A stretch of DNA of 64,000 nucleotides from Megalobrama amblycephala (GCF_018812025.1 NC_063049.1:36027447-36091446); one strand, 5' to 3'; shown: positions 39,212-51,466, counted from the stretch's first letter. The notes: a model not told the origin generated them from the sequence alone. Numbers and translations are program-made.

Positions 39212-40720
39212 ATACCATTCAAAAATTTGGAGTCTCTAAGATTTTTTGTTTTGTTTTTGAAAATCTCTTATGCAAGATTGCATTTATTTGACCAGAAAAA
39301 TCTGTAATATTGTGAAATAGGGCTGCATGATATATTGTTTTAGCACTGAAATCGCGATGTGCGCATCCGCGGTAGTCACATCACAGGATGTGCGATGTCA
39401 AGTATAGGGATGGTTAATCCGTACGCACCAGACACAACAGGTTCAAAACGCATGTTATTCTCGGCTTAATTGCAAAGTTTGACCATCATACAATGAAAGT
39501 TTATCATTTGGACATGTTTTAGGTCCTGTCAGTTTAAACATTCAAGCGATTTTAAACCATTTGAGCACATGAAGATTCAAATTCGAAACTGCGGCTATTT
39601 TCTGTGGGCACTCGCTTGCGCATACACACACACTAAGCGGACACATACATGTAAAAAATATTGTCAACATGCACATAAAACATCAAGTACCCTTGTAAAC
39701 ACAGTTGATTATGGCTTAAGTGAACTAAACAATTGAGAAAGAAAACCGTGTAAAGCCCGGAACACACCAAGCCGACGATCGGCAGTCGGGCAGCCGACTA
39801 AGTTTCCTCAGTGCGTTCCATAACGTCGCCTGAAGTTGGTCCTTGTCGGCTTTTTTTCGGCCGATTCGACATGTTGAATCACCGTCGGGCCGTCGGCGAA
39901 AGAGAGAACTCTGATTGACTGTTTAGTTTAGCAAACCAGTCAGTTCACGAGAATATAAGCAAAAGTATGAAAGCAAGCAATTAAGTCATGACGGCACAGA
40001 CAGAAGGTTGTTCTAATTTTTTGTCATCTTTCTTGAGCACTCGAATGCACAAATATTTTCATAATAACATGAGCGGAGTGAAAAAAAAAAAACATGATTG
40101 GTATGATTGATATTCAAAATGATAAGCAAGTGCTGCTTTGTTTATGGTTTGTATACATGCAGTCTAAGTTTCGCTTTCCATTTTTGAATGACGAATATAG
40201 ACAAATATATTATGCACGTGTTAGTTGACAGTCGGCTCGTTGTGTTCAAGCACATATTTTTTTTCCCCGACGCAGCCATCAACACCGTCTGCTTTTGTTG
40301 CCGCTAGTCGGGTTGGTGTGTCCCGGCCTTAACAGTATTTTGGATCCACACATTTGCTCTTAAAGTGACAGCAGCCTAATATTCCTGCTGCTTTCTGTGT
40401 TGTGAATGTTAATCAAACAACAAAAGACAAAGAGAAAAATCACTTTCAATTTTAACACAGATTATATTTAATTTATACAGTGAAGACTATGCAGTGTTAT
40501 TTTGATTATTCATTTGATTTATTCAATTTCTGTACCTGAATACTGTTAGACTTACCTCAAAAATATAAAGCACTAGTTATTTCATTTGTATCTTTGTTCT
40601 ATTTATCTATGCTTGTAATTTGTTTCGTTATTTTCTATGCATATTCACTCACCTACAAAATCACCCCAAGAATGATTAATTTTTTCCAAAGCTTCTTTTC
40701 TCAAACTTTTGAATGGTAAT
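39212..40720. mobile_element. TIR element holding a truncated hAT and a Harbinger MITE
   Basis: The left end CCATTCAAAAATTTGGAGTC and the right end CAAACTTTTGAATGGTAATG are inverted. Inside, a hAT-like element begins TAGGGCTGCATGATATATTG at about 39318 and runs to about 40680 without a clear right end. The MITE at 39754-40329 lies inside that. Confidence 0.6.
39754..40329. mobile_element. PIF/Harbinger-type MITE with TAA duplication
   Basis: The ends AGCCCGGAACACACCAAGCC and GGGTTGGTGTGTCCCGGCCT are imperfect inverted copies. TAA flanks both sides (39751-39753 and 40330-40332). The interior is rich in GTCGGC, unlike the AT-rich host. Confidence 0.8.
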
Positions 40721-41259
40721 GCTTATTGTGTAAAAAAAAAAAAAAAAAAAAAAACTTGTTTATAAATAATTGACTTAGATTGACAATTTTTTTTTTAGTC
40801 TAGTAAATGTGTGTAATCTAACACATTTTTGGAACTAAGTCAGCTGTGTGTGACCTAAATCGGAACAGTTGGCATTCAGCACCATGATTCATGTCTCGGC
40901 TAGCGTCAGTGAGGTATGTGGGAGTTTTACAGGTGAAAACAACACACGTGTGTGTTAGCTGTGTGACACCAGGAGGAACAGAGCTGAGCCTTATAATTGT
41001 TCTTAAGACCGATCGATGAGATCCATGAAACAAGGAAAAGAGAGAGCTGTAGTGGTCCCTCAGATATTGACCACTGTCTGTCAGAAAGAGAGCGAGGGCT
41101 GAAGAGATGGATAAATAGAGAGACAGAAGAAAGAGACACAGAAAATGTGTTTAGAATGAGATTAGGTCAATTGGCAGTCTAGTTTGTAACAATGCTGTTC
41201 ACATCACAGCACACATCTGAGAAAAACAGTTTGAAAGTCAACATGAAATGCCATTCTAA

Positions 41260-41996
41260 TGCTGCGTCCCAATTCGCATACTATCCGTCCTAAATAGTAT
41301 TCGAAATAAGAATTAGTATGTCCCAAATCGTAGTATGTTGAAATGAGTATTCCAAAGATACCCGGATGGTCTACTTTTTCCGGTTAGTATTCGAAGTGCA
41401 GATCCGTGCACACTTCTAACGGCTAATATTGCCCATAACACATTGCGCTGTGGACGATGATTACGAATAAAAGTGTTCAAAAACTACAAACATGACGGAT
41501 GTGCAAGACCGACGGTTAAGCAGAGCGGTTAAGATAAAGGGGCTTGAATGATTAATAATCAGTATCTAACGTGAAGAAAAGATATTTATTAAACGTTATC
41601 CACATTTTATTTCATCTGCAACAGCATTGTGAACTTTTATAACGATGCGTTTGGTCATTAACTTTTAAATGCATCATTATGCAAAGATGAGGAGAGTTCT
41701 CTGCATGAAAGACCCATGACTGGCAGATCAACGTGCGACTACATTTCTCTCCGAAACAGTAGGAAATTAAATTTAATTGAATGTGGAGGATTTTAACTGT
41801 GACAAGATGATTGACAGGGTAGTTTAAACAGTTACAGGTTGCGTAACTAAGTGACAGAACGTCCGTTAAAGACGCAATTATGATGAGGTAGTATGTCCAA
41901 AGCTTGCATACTCTTCTGCTACGCACTCAAAAGTATGTACTTTTTCTTTACAAAAACAGTACATACTTTTATAAGTAGGCGAATTGGGATGCAGCA
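41260..41996. mobile_element. PIF/Harbinger-type MITE (TGCTGCGTCCCAATTCGC ends)
   Basis: TGCTGCGTCCCAATTCGCAT and GGCGAATTGGGATGCAGCA are inverted ends, flanked by TAA at 41257-41259 and 41997-41999. The subterminal repeats contain AGTATG/CATACT several times. No transposase frame. Confidence 0.85.
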
Positions 41997-42047
41997 TAAA
42001 TTTGACTGATACTGATAAACAAATCTCTATTTTGATTTTATTCAATT

Positions 42048-42330
42048 TGTTAACATTAGTAAATGCCTCAGGTATCATGAACCAACTGTGAGCAACATTA
42101 TTTAACAGTATTTATTAATCTTGGTTAATGTTGGTTTATACTATTGTTCATTGTTAATTCTTATCCATTAATTTGTATTAACGTTTATTTATAAAACTTG
42201 AAATGTTACAAATGTTAAATTATAACTTTTGGTATAATTTTTTTTTTTGGCCAGTAATGTTTTGAAATGCATCTCTTATGCTCACCAAGGCTGCATTTAT
42301 TTGAACAAAAAAAAAAGAAAAACATGTTGG
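42048..42330. repeat. two adjacent transposon fragments
   Basis: The first part (about 42048-42240) resembles the 20352-20661 family (TATTAATCTTGGTTAATGTT). The second part (about 42243-42330) has TCTTATGCTCACCAAGGCTG followed by CATTTATTTGA, an internal piece of the AAAGTTTGGGG family. Neither has ends. Confidence 0.5.
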
Positions 42331-44944
42331 AAAAACCAATGATGGTGTAGTTAATCTAACTGTTACATGCACAATTTGATATACAATATTGGCTAATATA
42401 GAGAAATAATAATAATAAAAAATCTAATATTGCATCCCCAATGCTTACCCATTAAACTTTTATTAACTGGTGTATTTTGCATGAAACAGGGACATTTATA
42501 CATCAGGATTTGTTTGATGTCATGAAGTGGGTGTTTAAAATGGGAAGAAAAATAAGAGGGATTTGTGATATCAGATGAAAATGAATGTTGTTTGAGGCAG
42601 TTTGATAAGGAATGTGCCTTGTGAATATAAAGAGGGTCAGTTTTGACTTCATTTTAACTTAAAACAGAAGAATTATATGTTTCATGACTGATCAACTATA
42701 CTAATAATCATTAAGGTGGTTATAAACAAATCAAGTAGTTTTTCAGTGATTTGTGCATTATCAGTACCTTTTATATGTAGATAATGTGTTTTTGTGCACC
42801 AAATTCTCTTCTAGTCTGTTTGTAATTGTATGCATGTTGGCTTGACATGCAATGCATTAGAACAAAAGAGACCCAGGTGTGGACAACACCACAGAAATGA
42901 AGGAAAGCAACCATTCACCTGGGTCATTTTAGACACAAACAGTGACAGCTAATTAGAATGAATAAGAGAATGTTTCAGGTGTCTGGCTCTCTCACAACCC
43001 CCTTGATGTTCTGCCTCAGCAGGCATCGGCCTGTATAATGAGAGCACTTTGGCTATGAAAAATGGCAATCCATTTCAGTGGCCACGTCACAGACCACAAT
43101 CTGTTTCTCAATGTATTTTTGAGTGAGTTTTTGTTGTACAACATGCACTTTGCTGCTGTATTGGTAGTACAGTTATGGATCGCGTGCTTTCGTGAAATTA
43201 AAGAGCTCAAAATCAATGTGCCTCCCCCTTTGCTAACATCGCAGGTGCAAGACTCTATAATTCATGATTTCATTATGCAAATCTAAAGCTGCACATGATT
43301 GCCTCAGTCTTCTCATTAAAGATATTTGATTTCTGTCCAAGGGATTCAAATTCGAATAAACCTTTTAATAAACTTAAATACATCAATTACTTTGAACTAT
43401 TGGAGAGGGAAATGGGAGGATTGAGTTGACATCTTAAGCTCGGGCTCTGCTGCATGACGATATACATACATGCATGACAGCAGTATGTGTTTTGATATAT
43501 CATTTAGACCGTGGTAGATATATTCCTGCAGCTATTAGTTGGAAGGACTGCTTTACGGTACTTACAGGTCAAATGAATGACGAAATGTGGAATAATGTCA
43601 AATACAGACTATGACATGTCCCAACCAAGTCAAGATCAGGACTGAGTTGCTGTGTAAGCTGCTTTTCTATCTTTATTTATTTTATTTAGTAAATAGTGTA
43701 GGGTAAGTTTGCATAGAGGCTAGCTTGTTGTTCAATGTCAGTGATATGTTAAACTAGCATGCTGAACAGTTGCTGCAAAATGTAAGTGTATAAAAAAGAT
43801 GTAAACAGAAAATTTTAAGGAGTTATTGCTTTGGGGTTCTAGTTGGGCTCAATTCATTGGGTGTACCATATTGTTATTGGGTATTATCGTGACAGGGTAA
43901 GTTAGAAGCACGACTGAAAATATTCGTTAAGGTGCAATCACATTACTGAAACTTCATTGGCAAATTGTCTTTTGTCTTGTCAATAGTAGCAATGTATGAA
44001 ACCGCTCACACAGAAGTAGGGATGTCACGATTCCTCGATTTAAATTCGAGTACTTGATTTTAATAAATCCTTGATTACAATTTACCCTTGTCGAGTAACT
44101 GGCAAAATATCGGAAGTGATGCATTCCACAGACGAGAATCCATGAACTGCATTATTAGACCATTTTCTGCACGATGTGTAAAAACCATTTAAACCATGCT
44201 ATAGAATAGTGCTACTGTGAATTCACAAAGGCTGCGTGTCAATTAAATAAATATATGCCGTGCGGGTTTAATATAAATGCTATTTAATTATTTACATGCC
44301 GAGTAGGTTGCGTGCGTATCAGAGATGCTCCGTTCACAGTAAATGCTGCTTTACACAAACTGTTATCATTTGTGTGGAGCGCTCTCAAACTCCATATCTG
44401 CAAATGCTATGAGTTTGGGTTGCTTATAAAGTTCATCTGGGAACACAGTGTGCGCCATTTCATCAGATTTGTAAGGTAAATCATTTATAAACCTACGCCA
44501 AAACAGGAGAATACGTCAATATGTGGCCAAATATTAAAGATTAAGTAAACACTTGAATTAAATGTCGTTTGGCCAATATTAATCAAGGATTTGATCTGCT
44601 GTAAAGTGTAACAACAACAGGCTGTTGGCGCCCTCTGCAGGCATTTGTTATAATACATAATGTCACGGAATGCACAGACAAGATGTAGGGATCCAAGCGC
44701 AGCTTTATTATAGGGAAATCCAAGGTCGTAAATCCAATAACAGGCAAGGGTCAAACTCCACGTAAACAGTCTACAAAAAGCCAGGAATACAAAAGTGCAT
44801 GTAACAATATACAACGAACCACAAACAAAGGCAGAAACAACTGAGTATAAATAGACGGACATTAATGAACAAACACAAAACAGCTGAGTGCAATGAAAAG
44901 AGGATAATGAGTCCAGGAGGTGAATTATGGGTGATGTAGTCTAA

Positions 44945-45788
44945 AGCCGAGTTCAGACTGCACGATTTTCAAAGCAGTCGGGTCACTGTTCTTTTTACAC
45001 TGCATGACTATCTTGGCCAGCATTCAGTCGCTGCTGTGTTCAAAATGCACGATGGATCGGCGACAGAAGGTTTCACACTGCATGATAGGAAGAATCGCCG
45101 ACAACTGTCTGGCACACAAACTACGTTTCACAACCAAAAACACGCGAGATGTGACAAGGAAACAACGCGATATCACGCGTGCAAGACCGGAGTTATTATT
45201 ATTATTATTATTAAAAACGGTAGCCCGCAAGAAGCTTGCAATACGAATTACCTGTGCGCTGATTTGCAGCGAAAACAAGAAAAAGAAAAGAAGAATATGG
45301 AGGAGGAAACGGTTGAGGAGACTGTGGATTGTGTGTTCTGCAATGAGAGTTGGAGGTAAATAAATAACTTTTCAATGTGCTGCTGTTGATGGTCAAGCAA
45401 ATGTTTGTGCTTTGGTTCTGTTTGATAGAATTGTAATGTTTATGTGAATGAAGCCATGCTTGCTGATGTTGTGGTCTATAACTCCTCCCCGAACTCCCCG
45501 CTGCTCTGTATCTTGCTCTCTCATTGGCTGTCGGTCATCGCCGATGTAGTTTCCAGTCAGAACACTTTTCACACAGCAGGATTTTGAATCGCAGACAGGT
45601 CCAGATATTTAGCATGCCAAATATCTCACGGGTGTCGGCGATTCTCTCAGATTGCGTCTTTGCTCATTCACACTGCGTGATTGTCACTCACGTGAACGAG
45701 CACCGATTTGCCTGTGATTTCGGGCATTTGTCGGCGATTTCTCAAAAAAAAAAAATCGGGGCTAAAATCGTGCAGTCTGAACTCGGCT
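44945..45788. mobile_element. PIF/Harbinger-type MITE inside the LTR
   Basis: The ends AGCCGAGTTCAGACTGCACG and CGTGCAGTCTGAACTCGGCT are perfect inverted copies, flanked by TAA at 44942-44944 and 45789-45791. The near-perfect ends suggest recent insertion. The frames at 45004-45363 and 45036-45359 include a (TTA)n run and are not convincing genes. Confidence 0.88.
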
Positions 45789-45814
45789 TAAGGTGAACAA
45801 AAGTCCATGTTGGA

Positions 45815-45828
45815 GTGCCCTCTGGTGG
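45815..45828 (-). promoter_or_regulatory. CTCF-like motif, reverse orientation, in the solo LTR
   Basis: On the minus strand CCACCAGAGGGCAC is an excellent match to the CTCF core. A weaker reverse match lies at about 44628-44642 in the surrounding hAT element. Binding is not demonstrated. Confidence 0.5.
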
Positions 45829-46529
45829 CTAAACAGGGCACTCCAACTCATGATCATGACACATAATGTGCATAAGATGATTGTTTAAACAGTGTTGTTC
45901 TATAAAACCATATGATTACTTGCTTTTGATATTTTATTTGAACCAAATATTAATGCCTCATTGTTATTATATAAGTCATTTTTAAAGGCTTAGGTCTTTG
46001 CCTAGGTCTATTTTTCTTACCACAAAAAATATCTGATTACTCGATTAATCATCAAAATATTCGACCGATTACTCGATTACCAAAATAATCATTAGTCACA
46101 GCCCTACACAGAAGTCACTTTCAGCAAGTTTCTGATGGTCAACGCGGCAAATCCGTGTGACCAACTTGAACCCATTGGGAAATCTATGTGGGGAAATCTT
46201 TCATGCAAAATTCCAAATCGTGTGGATTCCTATTAAAATGACTGGATATCGTCTGCAAAAATTTGCAGAACAATGGTAAATGTGACCGCGGCTTTAGTCT
46301 CAAGAAGAATCAGAGTTTGCATTGTTTACCATTTCCAATCGAAGATTCAGTTGACTTTCTTTATATTTTTTATCTTTTTGGATCATTTTTTTTTGGTATA
46401 CCTTCAACAAAAAGAACTATAATTTGATATTTACTGTGATATGTCATGCAATGAGTAACTTTATAAGATTTTGTTCATGCCACCAACCTCTACCTTGGGG
46501 ATAAAGAAGGCAAGGAGACAAAAATGTTA

Positions 46530-47456
46530 AAATTATTTTTTAAATGTGCCAATGGTGGGTTGCAAAAAAGCAGCATCGACTGGAGGCTGCTCTGACGTCA
46601 TGGGCATTGATCCTGAATATGAAACGAAGGCAGTGGGTGAGGAGACTCCCGACTGGAGCTGCTGCTGGGCAGGAGAGGCGCGTTCAGCCTTGGTGCACAA
46701 CAGAACGAGAAAAGTGAGGGGGGACAAAGGGGGGGGGGGGAGCAAAACGAGATATGAAAAAGGATTTGCCAACTGGCATCCCCCAGTGCAAGACTCAATA
46801 GGACTGACTCATTCTCTCTCTCTCACTCGTTCTGTCTGTTTTTCCTTTCCTCTCTCTCTCTTTTTGTCTTCTTTCCTCCCTTCCCCCGAAACGGTGCAGG
46901 CTAGTGGTTTCTCTCCCTTTCTCTCTCTTGCTCGCTCGCTCTCTGCTTACCTCTCCACACACACAATATTTTGCTCGCTGCTGCTGGCTGGGTTTATTAT
47001 TCTGCGCTCTTATTGGTCAACACGACGTTTTAGAGCCAGCTCTGATTATTTGCCTCTGGGAATCCTAAAGCACTGAGGGGGTGCTGTCTGCTAAGGTTCA
47101 TTTTTCTCAAATGTTTTTTTATTCTAGTATTAGTTCGAGCTGCTGCCTAAACCGAAACAACAACAGCGCAATATCTGCAGCGGAACAACTTTATAATACA
47201 AAATTGAGTTTTTAGGGAGTATGCTCAGAAAAATCAAGTTTTTGAGAAAGAACTTTTGTTCTCAGAGAAATTACAGCAGGTGAATTGCCAGTCAGTTTCC
47301 TTTCTTAAGTGGCTTTTTCAGCAGTACAAGCTGGATTCTGATCATGCTACCGATACGATCAGGTCACCACCGGGTCTGACCGTGAATCCCCAGCTCCCAG
47401 AGAACGTCACTCCCACCTCGGTTAAACGCAACAAAAGACCAGGATTACTCCAAGCC
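46530..47456 (+). promoter_or_regulatory. alternative SPEG promoter and 5' untranslated region
   Basis: This stretch is GC-richer than its surroundings and runs into the short SPEG first exon. It contains a G10 run (46731-46740), a long CT-rich tract (about 46812-46935), an inverted CCAAT box (ATTGG near 47012) and a TATA-like TTTATAATAC near 47191. Two short upstream frames begin at ATGs: 47221-47283 (20 codons plus stop) and 47344-47379 (11 codons plus stop). Neither is in frame with the main start. The transcription start is not known, so the limits are approximate. Confidence 0.45.
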
Positions 47457-47489
47457 ATGAAGAAAATCTGGTCCAAGAAACGCTTTCAG
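47457..47489 (+). CDS. speg: SPEG alternative first coding exon
   Basis: The ATG at 47457 begins MKKIWSKKRFQ and the exon ends in phase 0 at a strong donor (TTTCAG then GTGAGT). The frame is open upstream back to a TGA at 47205, but without another ATG. It joins in frame to the 43-base exon at 55534, giving a short basic N-terminus in place of the Ig-containing one. I recall a similar short basic start, MKK.W.KKRFQKTGHS, from a mammalian SPEG isoform, which supports the call, but this is memory and not an alignment. Confidence 0.72.
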
Positions 47490-48229
47490 GTGAGTTGTTG
47501 CATGCCTTATTTGTCTTGCCTTGCATGTTGACTCATAACTGACTTGGAGTTTGAGTTTGACCCATATGTGTGGGTTTTGTCATTCAGTGAGCTCCGTCTG
47601 AGGAAGGCTTGACCCAATTCCCTCCTTTAGGGCTGTTAGCGCTCATTCGCACTCCTGCGCCCCACCCTTTTCTTGTAAACAAACGGCACCCATCTGGCTA
47701 ATTGCATGAGGATGATTACAGCTGAATAGGTGAATGTCCACGGCTCATCATATTCTGATGCATTCTGGGTTACTCTAGGAATCAGACAAGGATGACAGCC
47801 CCTGGGTAGTTTGCTGTCATTTTTTTAAGGGGTTCTCATTGGGTTGGAAATCCAAGATGTTGTTTATAATAGAAAAGTTTTATATTGGAACCAGCATTGG
47901 ATATGTCATGACTCATTTTGTTAAAATTTGCACCTCTACAGAAAACATATGGCAAGTCAGCATGTAGGTTGTTTTCTTATCCAAGTGCAATAAAACAGAA
48001 ATGCTTGTAGCAGCAACTGATTTTCCCCTGATGCATATTTCTAGGGATCTGTAGGATCATAAATTTGACTACCTCACTCTTCACTGCATTAACAGAGAGA
48101 TTTTTTTTTACATCAAAACTTAGATTTCTACTATTTTATTTACTACATTCAATACTGCTGCCAAACAGAATCACATCAGCAGGCTGTTATTGCACTACAG
48201 AACTAGATGTCTGTTGAAATTCTACTCCC

Positions 48230-48300
48230 AAAGCATTGCTATTCGATTGCTAAGGTGCTTTTAATGTGTTGCTAGGTGGTTGCTAGGGGCTACTTGCCAA
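48230..48300. repeat. short GTTGCTAGG-type minisatellite
   Basis: TTGCTAAGGTG, TTGCTAGGTGG and TTGCTAGGGGC follow each other in a pattern familiar from cyprinid genomes. Confidence 0.55.
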
Positions 48301-48351
48301 AAGAGCTCACCTTCACAAATCTCTGATATTCTGTTCCCTTATTGTCTGTCA

Positions 48352-48566
48352 GATTAAAAAAAATTAACCCTCATGTTATTCCAATAATGCATTCTTCTGT
48401 GAAACACAAAAGAAGATATTCATAATTTCTTTTAATCATTGGGGTCCAGTGTTCTTTGAACTCCATTGTTTTTTGTAGAAAAATATATACATACAGTTTT
48501 GAACAATATTAAGGTGGGTAAATGGGTGAACTATCCCTTTAATTTTTGGGTGAACTATCCCTTTAA
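48352..48566. mobile_element. degenerate Angel-like MITE with doubled right end
   Basis: The left part has AACCCTCATGTTATTCC. The terminal sequence GGGTGAACTATCCCTTTAA occurs twice in a row (48524-48542 and 48548-48566) with a 24-base period. Confidence 0.7.
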
Positions 48567-49677
48567 ATAGTAAAATGTCATATTTAGGTTCGTTTGGCTT
48601 AGCAAACACCACAAATGATTGATAATTTCTCTATATATAGACTGTCAGGTCAAAATGCGAACCTTGTCCCCCTCCCTGGTTGGCACATAAAGTGAAAATG
48701 AGCAATCTGCACACCATCATTTTGCCATTGGCTGTAAGTACAGGAGAGTGACCTTTTGACAATATGTCATTGTGACATTTTACAGGTGAGAGCAGGACGA
48801 GCTTTTACCTCTTCTTCTCAGGGTGATAGGAATTCTTGTGAAGATGAAAGGAAAAGTGGGTGTGAAGGAGAGGAGAGGGGGATGGGTGAAAGAAAAAGAT
48901 AATTGGATCTTAGTCTGCAGACGGAGACAAGCGGGTGGATGGGGCAGAGATGTAGCTTAGAGACCAGACGGAGACCAAACAGGTGGCTGAGTCATAGTTT
49001 CAGATGTAGGCTAAATGGTAGTTTCATTTTCTATCCTGTCATGTGAATAATATGTAATTATTTCATCCCCTCATTTGATGTGTTTTAGGGAGACGGCATA
49101 TCCCATTGCTGCTAGTAAAAGAACTAAAGATAGCTAGATTCACATTTCCTGAAGGATATACCAGTGCTTGCGAGGCATCAAAAGACGCTTAGGTGGTAGG
49201 TTTTGTTTTTTTTGGAAATAAGACTGCAACACTTTGCCATCATTATGACACTCGGCAGCACGCATCTTGTTTGCTGTATGCTGCACATAAGATTCAAAAT
49301 ACAGGCTGTTTTCATAACTTGAAAAAGTCTGTTTTTGCAGTCAGTGTATGGAGGTGTGAAGGCACGTCTGAATTCAGTATTTGCATAGTCTTGTTGACTA
49401 AGATTTTTTTTGCTAAAACCATAGATGTTTCCTTCACTACGTGGTATCTCACAATCATGTGCAAATGGTTTGGCTCTTGGTGGAAAGAAAACAATTGTGT
49501 CTGATTGTGCGAACAATGCCAGTTTATCGATTCAATTTCTATTAAGTAATAAGCATTTTAGTCACTTAAATATTGGCTTGGTTTTCTCTAAAACCCATTT
49601 GAATTTGTTCTAGACCATTAGCCATGGCGTTATGCCTCAGAAGCCTGCCTGAAATCAGTTTTCTTAAAAGGTGCCTT

Positions 49678-50054
49678 GGTCCCACTTTATATTAAGTGGC
49701 CTTAACTACTATGTACTTAAATTTAAATTAATTATTTGATACAATGCACTTATTGTGTACATACATGTCTTTACATTGTACTTATATTTTAAAAACACCT
49801 GCATGTAATTACATCTGTAATTAATTTCTGTAATTACATTTATAATTACACTGTTGACCCATCCCTTACACTCCTACCCTTAAACCTACCCATACCACCA
49901 AAGCTTTCCCTAACCTTACCCGTATCCCACCTCAATAGCGGCAATAGTGCAATTCAATTCAATCTGCAATTCAATATGATCCCAATAAGTTCATTGTACT
50001 TATTTTTTTATGTAAGTACATAGTAGTTAAGGCTACTTCATATAAAGTGGGACC
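49678..50054. mobile_element. MITE with GGTCCCACTTTATAT ends
   Basis: GGTCCCACTTTATATTAAGT and its partner CTTCATATAAAGTGGGACC bound the element, and TTAACTACTATGTACTTA is mirrored near the right end. The length is 377 bp. The interior pyrimidine-rich stretch (ACCCTTAAACCTACCCATAC) is typical of this common fish family. Confidence 0.82.
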
Positions 50055-50703
50055 GGTGCTTTCATACAAAAATGCTGCCCATAAATTGACTGACTGGATA
50101 CAGAGGCAGCAAGGCAGTTGCATTTAGTCATAGTCATTATGCAGTGTAAAGGTGGCTATAAATTATTAAATGTATGCAAGAAAGGAATGTATCCAATTGT
50201 CAATCACAATTTGGTGTACAAACACAGATAAAAGACCAATTGCTGACGGTTATTTTGCTTAACATTCTTTATATCTTGAATTTTTAGTCTTAAAATTAAC
50301 ATTTTTGGTAAAAAAATTTTTACACGGTCCTTGTTACATATATTACATATAATTACTATAGTAATAACTATAAATTATGCATAAATACATGCAACTAACC
50401 CTATAGTAAGTAACTAACCTATAGTAAGTACATGTAGTTAATTAACCCTATTTCAATCAAATGATTGTACTATATTTTAGTTCAATAATGTTTTTTATTT
50501 AATATTTTGTATTCTTAAGGGATTTTATGGTACTAAATTATGCAGTAGTTATAATCCATTTATTCACATTTTGATCATGGACCTGAAAATGAAATTTCCA
50601 ACTTAAACTGTCAAAAATCTTGAATGCTTTGGAGCACAGACTTAAGTTTGGTCTCTTTTTAAAGATGAAACTTGGCAGATTATTACTGAAAAAAATAAAA
50701 TAA

Positions 50704-50707
<4 letters not shown>

Positions 50708-50777
<70 letters not shown>
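50708..50777. repeat. (TA)n microsatellite
   Basis: An uninterrupted TA dinucleotide run of nearly 70 bases, preceded by AAAATAAA repeats. Confidence 0.97.
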
Positions 50778-50780
<3 letters not shown>

Positions 50781-51002
50781 TATGAAATGTATATATTCCA
50801 AAACACCTTTTACTCTAAAACTGTGAGAAAACCAAAGCCATAAATCTAAACAAGCTTTGTTCCAAATTTGAGATTGATATCTCAAAAAACAAGCTTTTAG
50901 TAAGAATTTGTTTGTGCGCAGTACCAAACGATTTCAGTAGAATTCATCTCCCATTCATTTCCAATGTGGTCATTTTTGACCAAAATTTTTTTTCAGGACC
51001 AT

Positions 51003-51466
51003 TTAAAGGGTTAGTTCACCCAAAAAAAATAAAATAATGTCATTTATACCCACTCTCATGTCATTCCACCTTTGTGACCTTCGTTCATCTTCGGAACACA
51101 AATTAAGAGATTTTTTATTTAAATTTGATTCGTAAAGCTCCGAAGCAGTGTTTTGAAATCAGCCCATCACTACATTGTTGAAAAGTCGTTATTTTGTTTT
51201 TGTGGTGCACAAAAAGTATTCTAGTCGCTTTATAATATTAAGATAGAACTATTGAACTCGCATGAACTGTTTTAAATATATTTTTAGTACCTTTATGGAT
51301 CTTGAGAGAGGAAGTGTCATTGCCGGCCTCACTGAGCCATCGGATTTAATCAAAAAATATCTTAATTTGTGTTCTGAAGATGAACGAAGGTCTTACAGGT
51401 GTAGAACGACATGAGGGTGAGTAATAAATTACATTATTTTCATTTTTGGGTGAACTTACCCTTTAA
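51003..51466. mobile_element. internally deleted MITE, copy 4 of the 2266-3059 family
   Basis: The ends are TTAAAGGGTTAGTTCACCC and GGGTGAACTTACCCTTTAA. At 464 bp it lacks about 330 bp of the left arm present in the full copies; the junction lies near TTTTTTATTTAAATTTGATT. Confidence 0.88.

Larger units (their letters stand above)
44661..45861. mobile_element. solo LTR-like insertion, TG...CA with 5-bp duplication
   Basis: It starts TGTCACGGAATGCACAG and ends CATGATCATGACA, with CATAA on both sides (44656-44660 and 45862-45866). TG/CA ends and a 5-bp duplication fit a Ty3/gypsy- or ERV-type LTR left after loss of the internal region. No gag or pol sequence is present. It is interrupted by the MITE at 44945-45788. 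Confidence 0.65.
44017..46106. mobile_element. hAT element with 8-bp duplication
   Basis: The ends are TAGGGATGTCACGATT and TAGTCACAGCCCTA, flanked by a perfect CACAGAAG duplication (44009-44016 and 46107-46114). CTCGATT and AATCGAG motifs lie near both ends. The interior holds a solo LTR and a Harbinger-type MITE. No transposase frame survives. Confidence 0.88.

Noticed and set aside
44945..45788. Overlapping frames of 84-119 codons
   Set aside because: They lie within a non-autonomous Harbinger-type MITE, include a (TTA)n run and show no transposase or Myb-like motif.
46546..47076. The longest open frame in the window (about 175 codons, with an ATG at 46552) just upstream of the SPEG short-form exon
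   Set aside because: The second half is the translation of a CT-rich tract (Ser-Leu repeats). There are no recognisable domains, and it overlaps the presumed promoter. It is more likely chance openness in GC-richer DNA.
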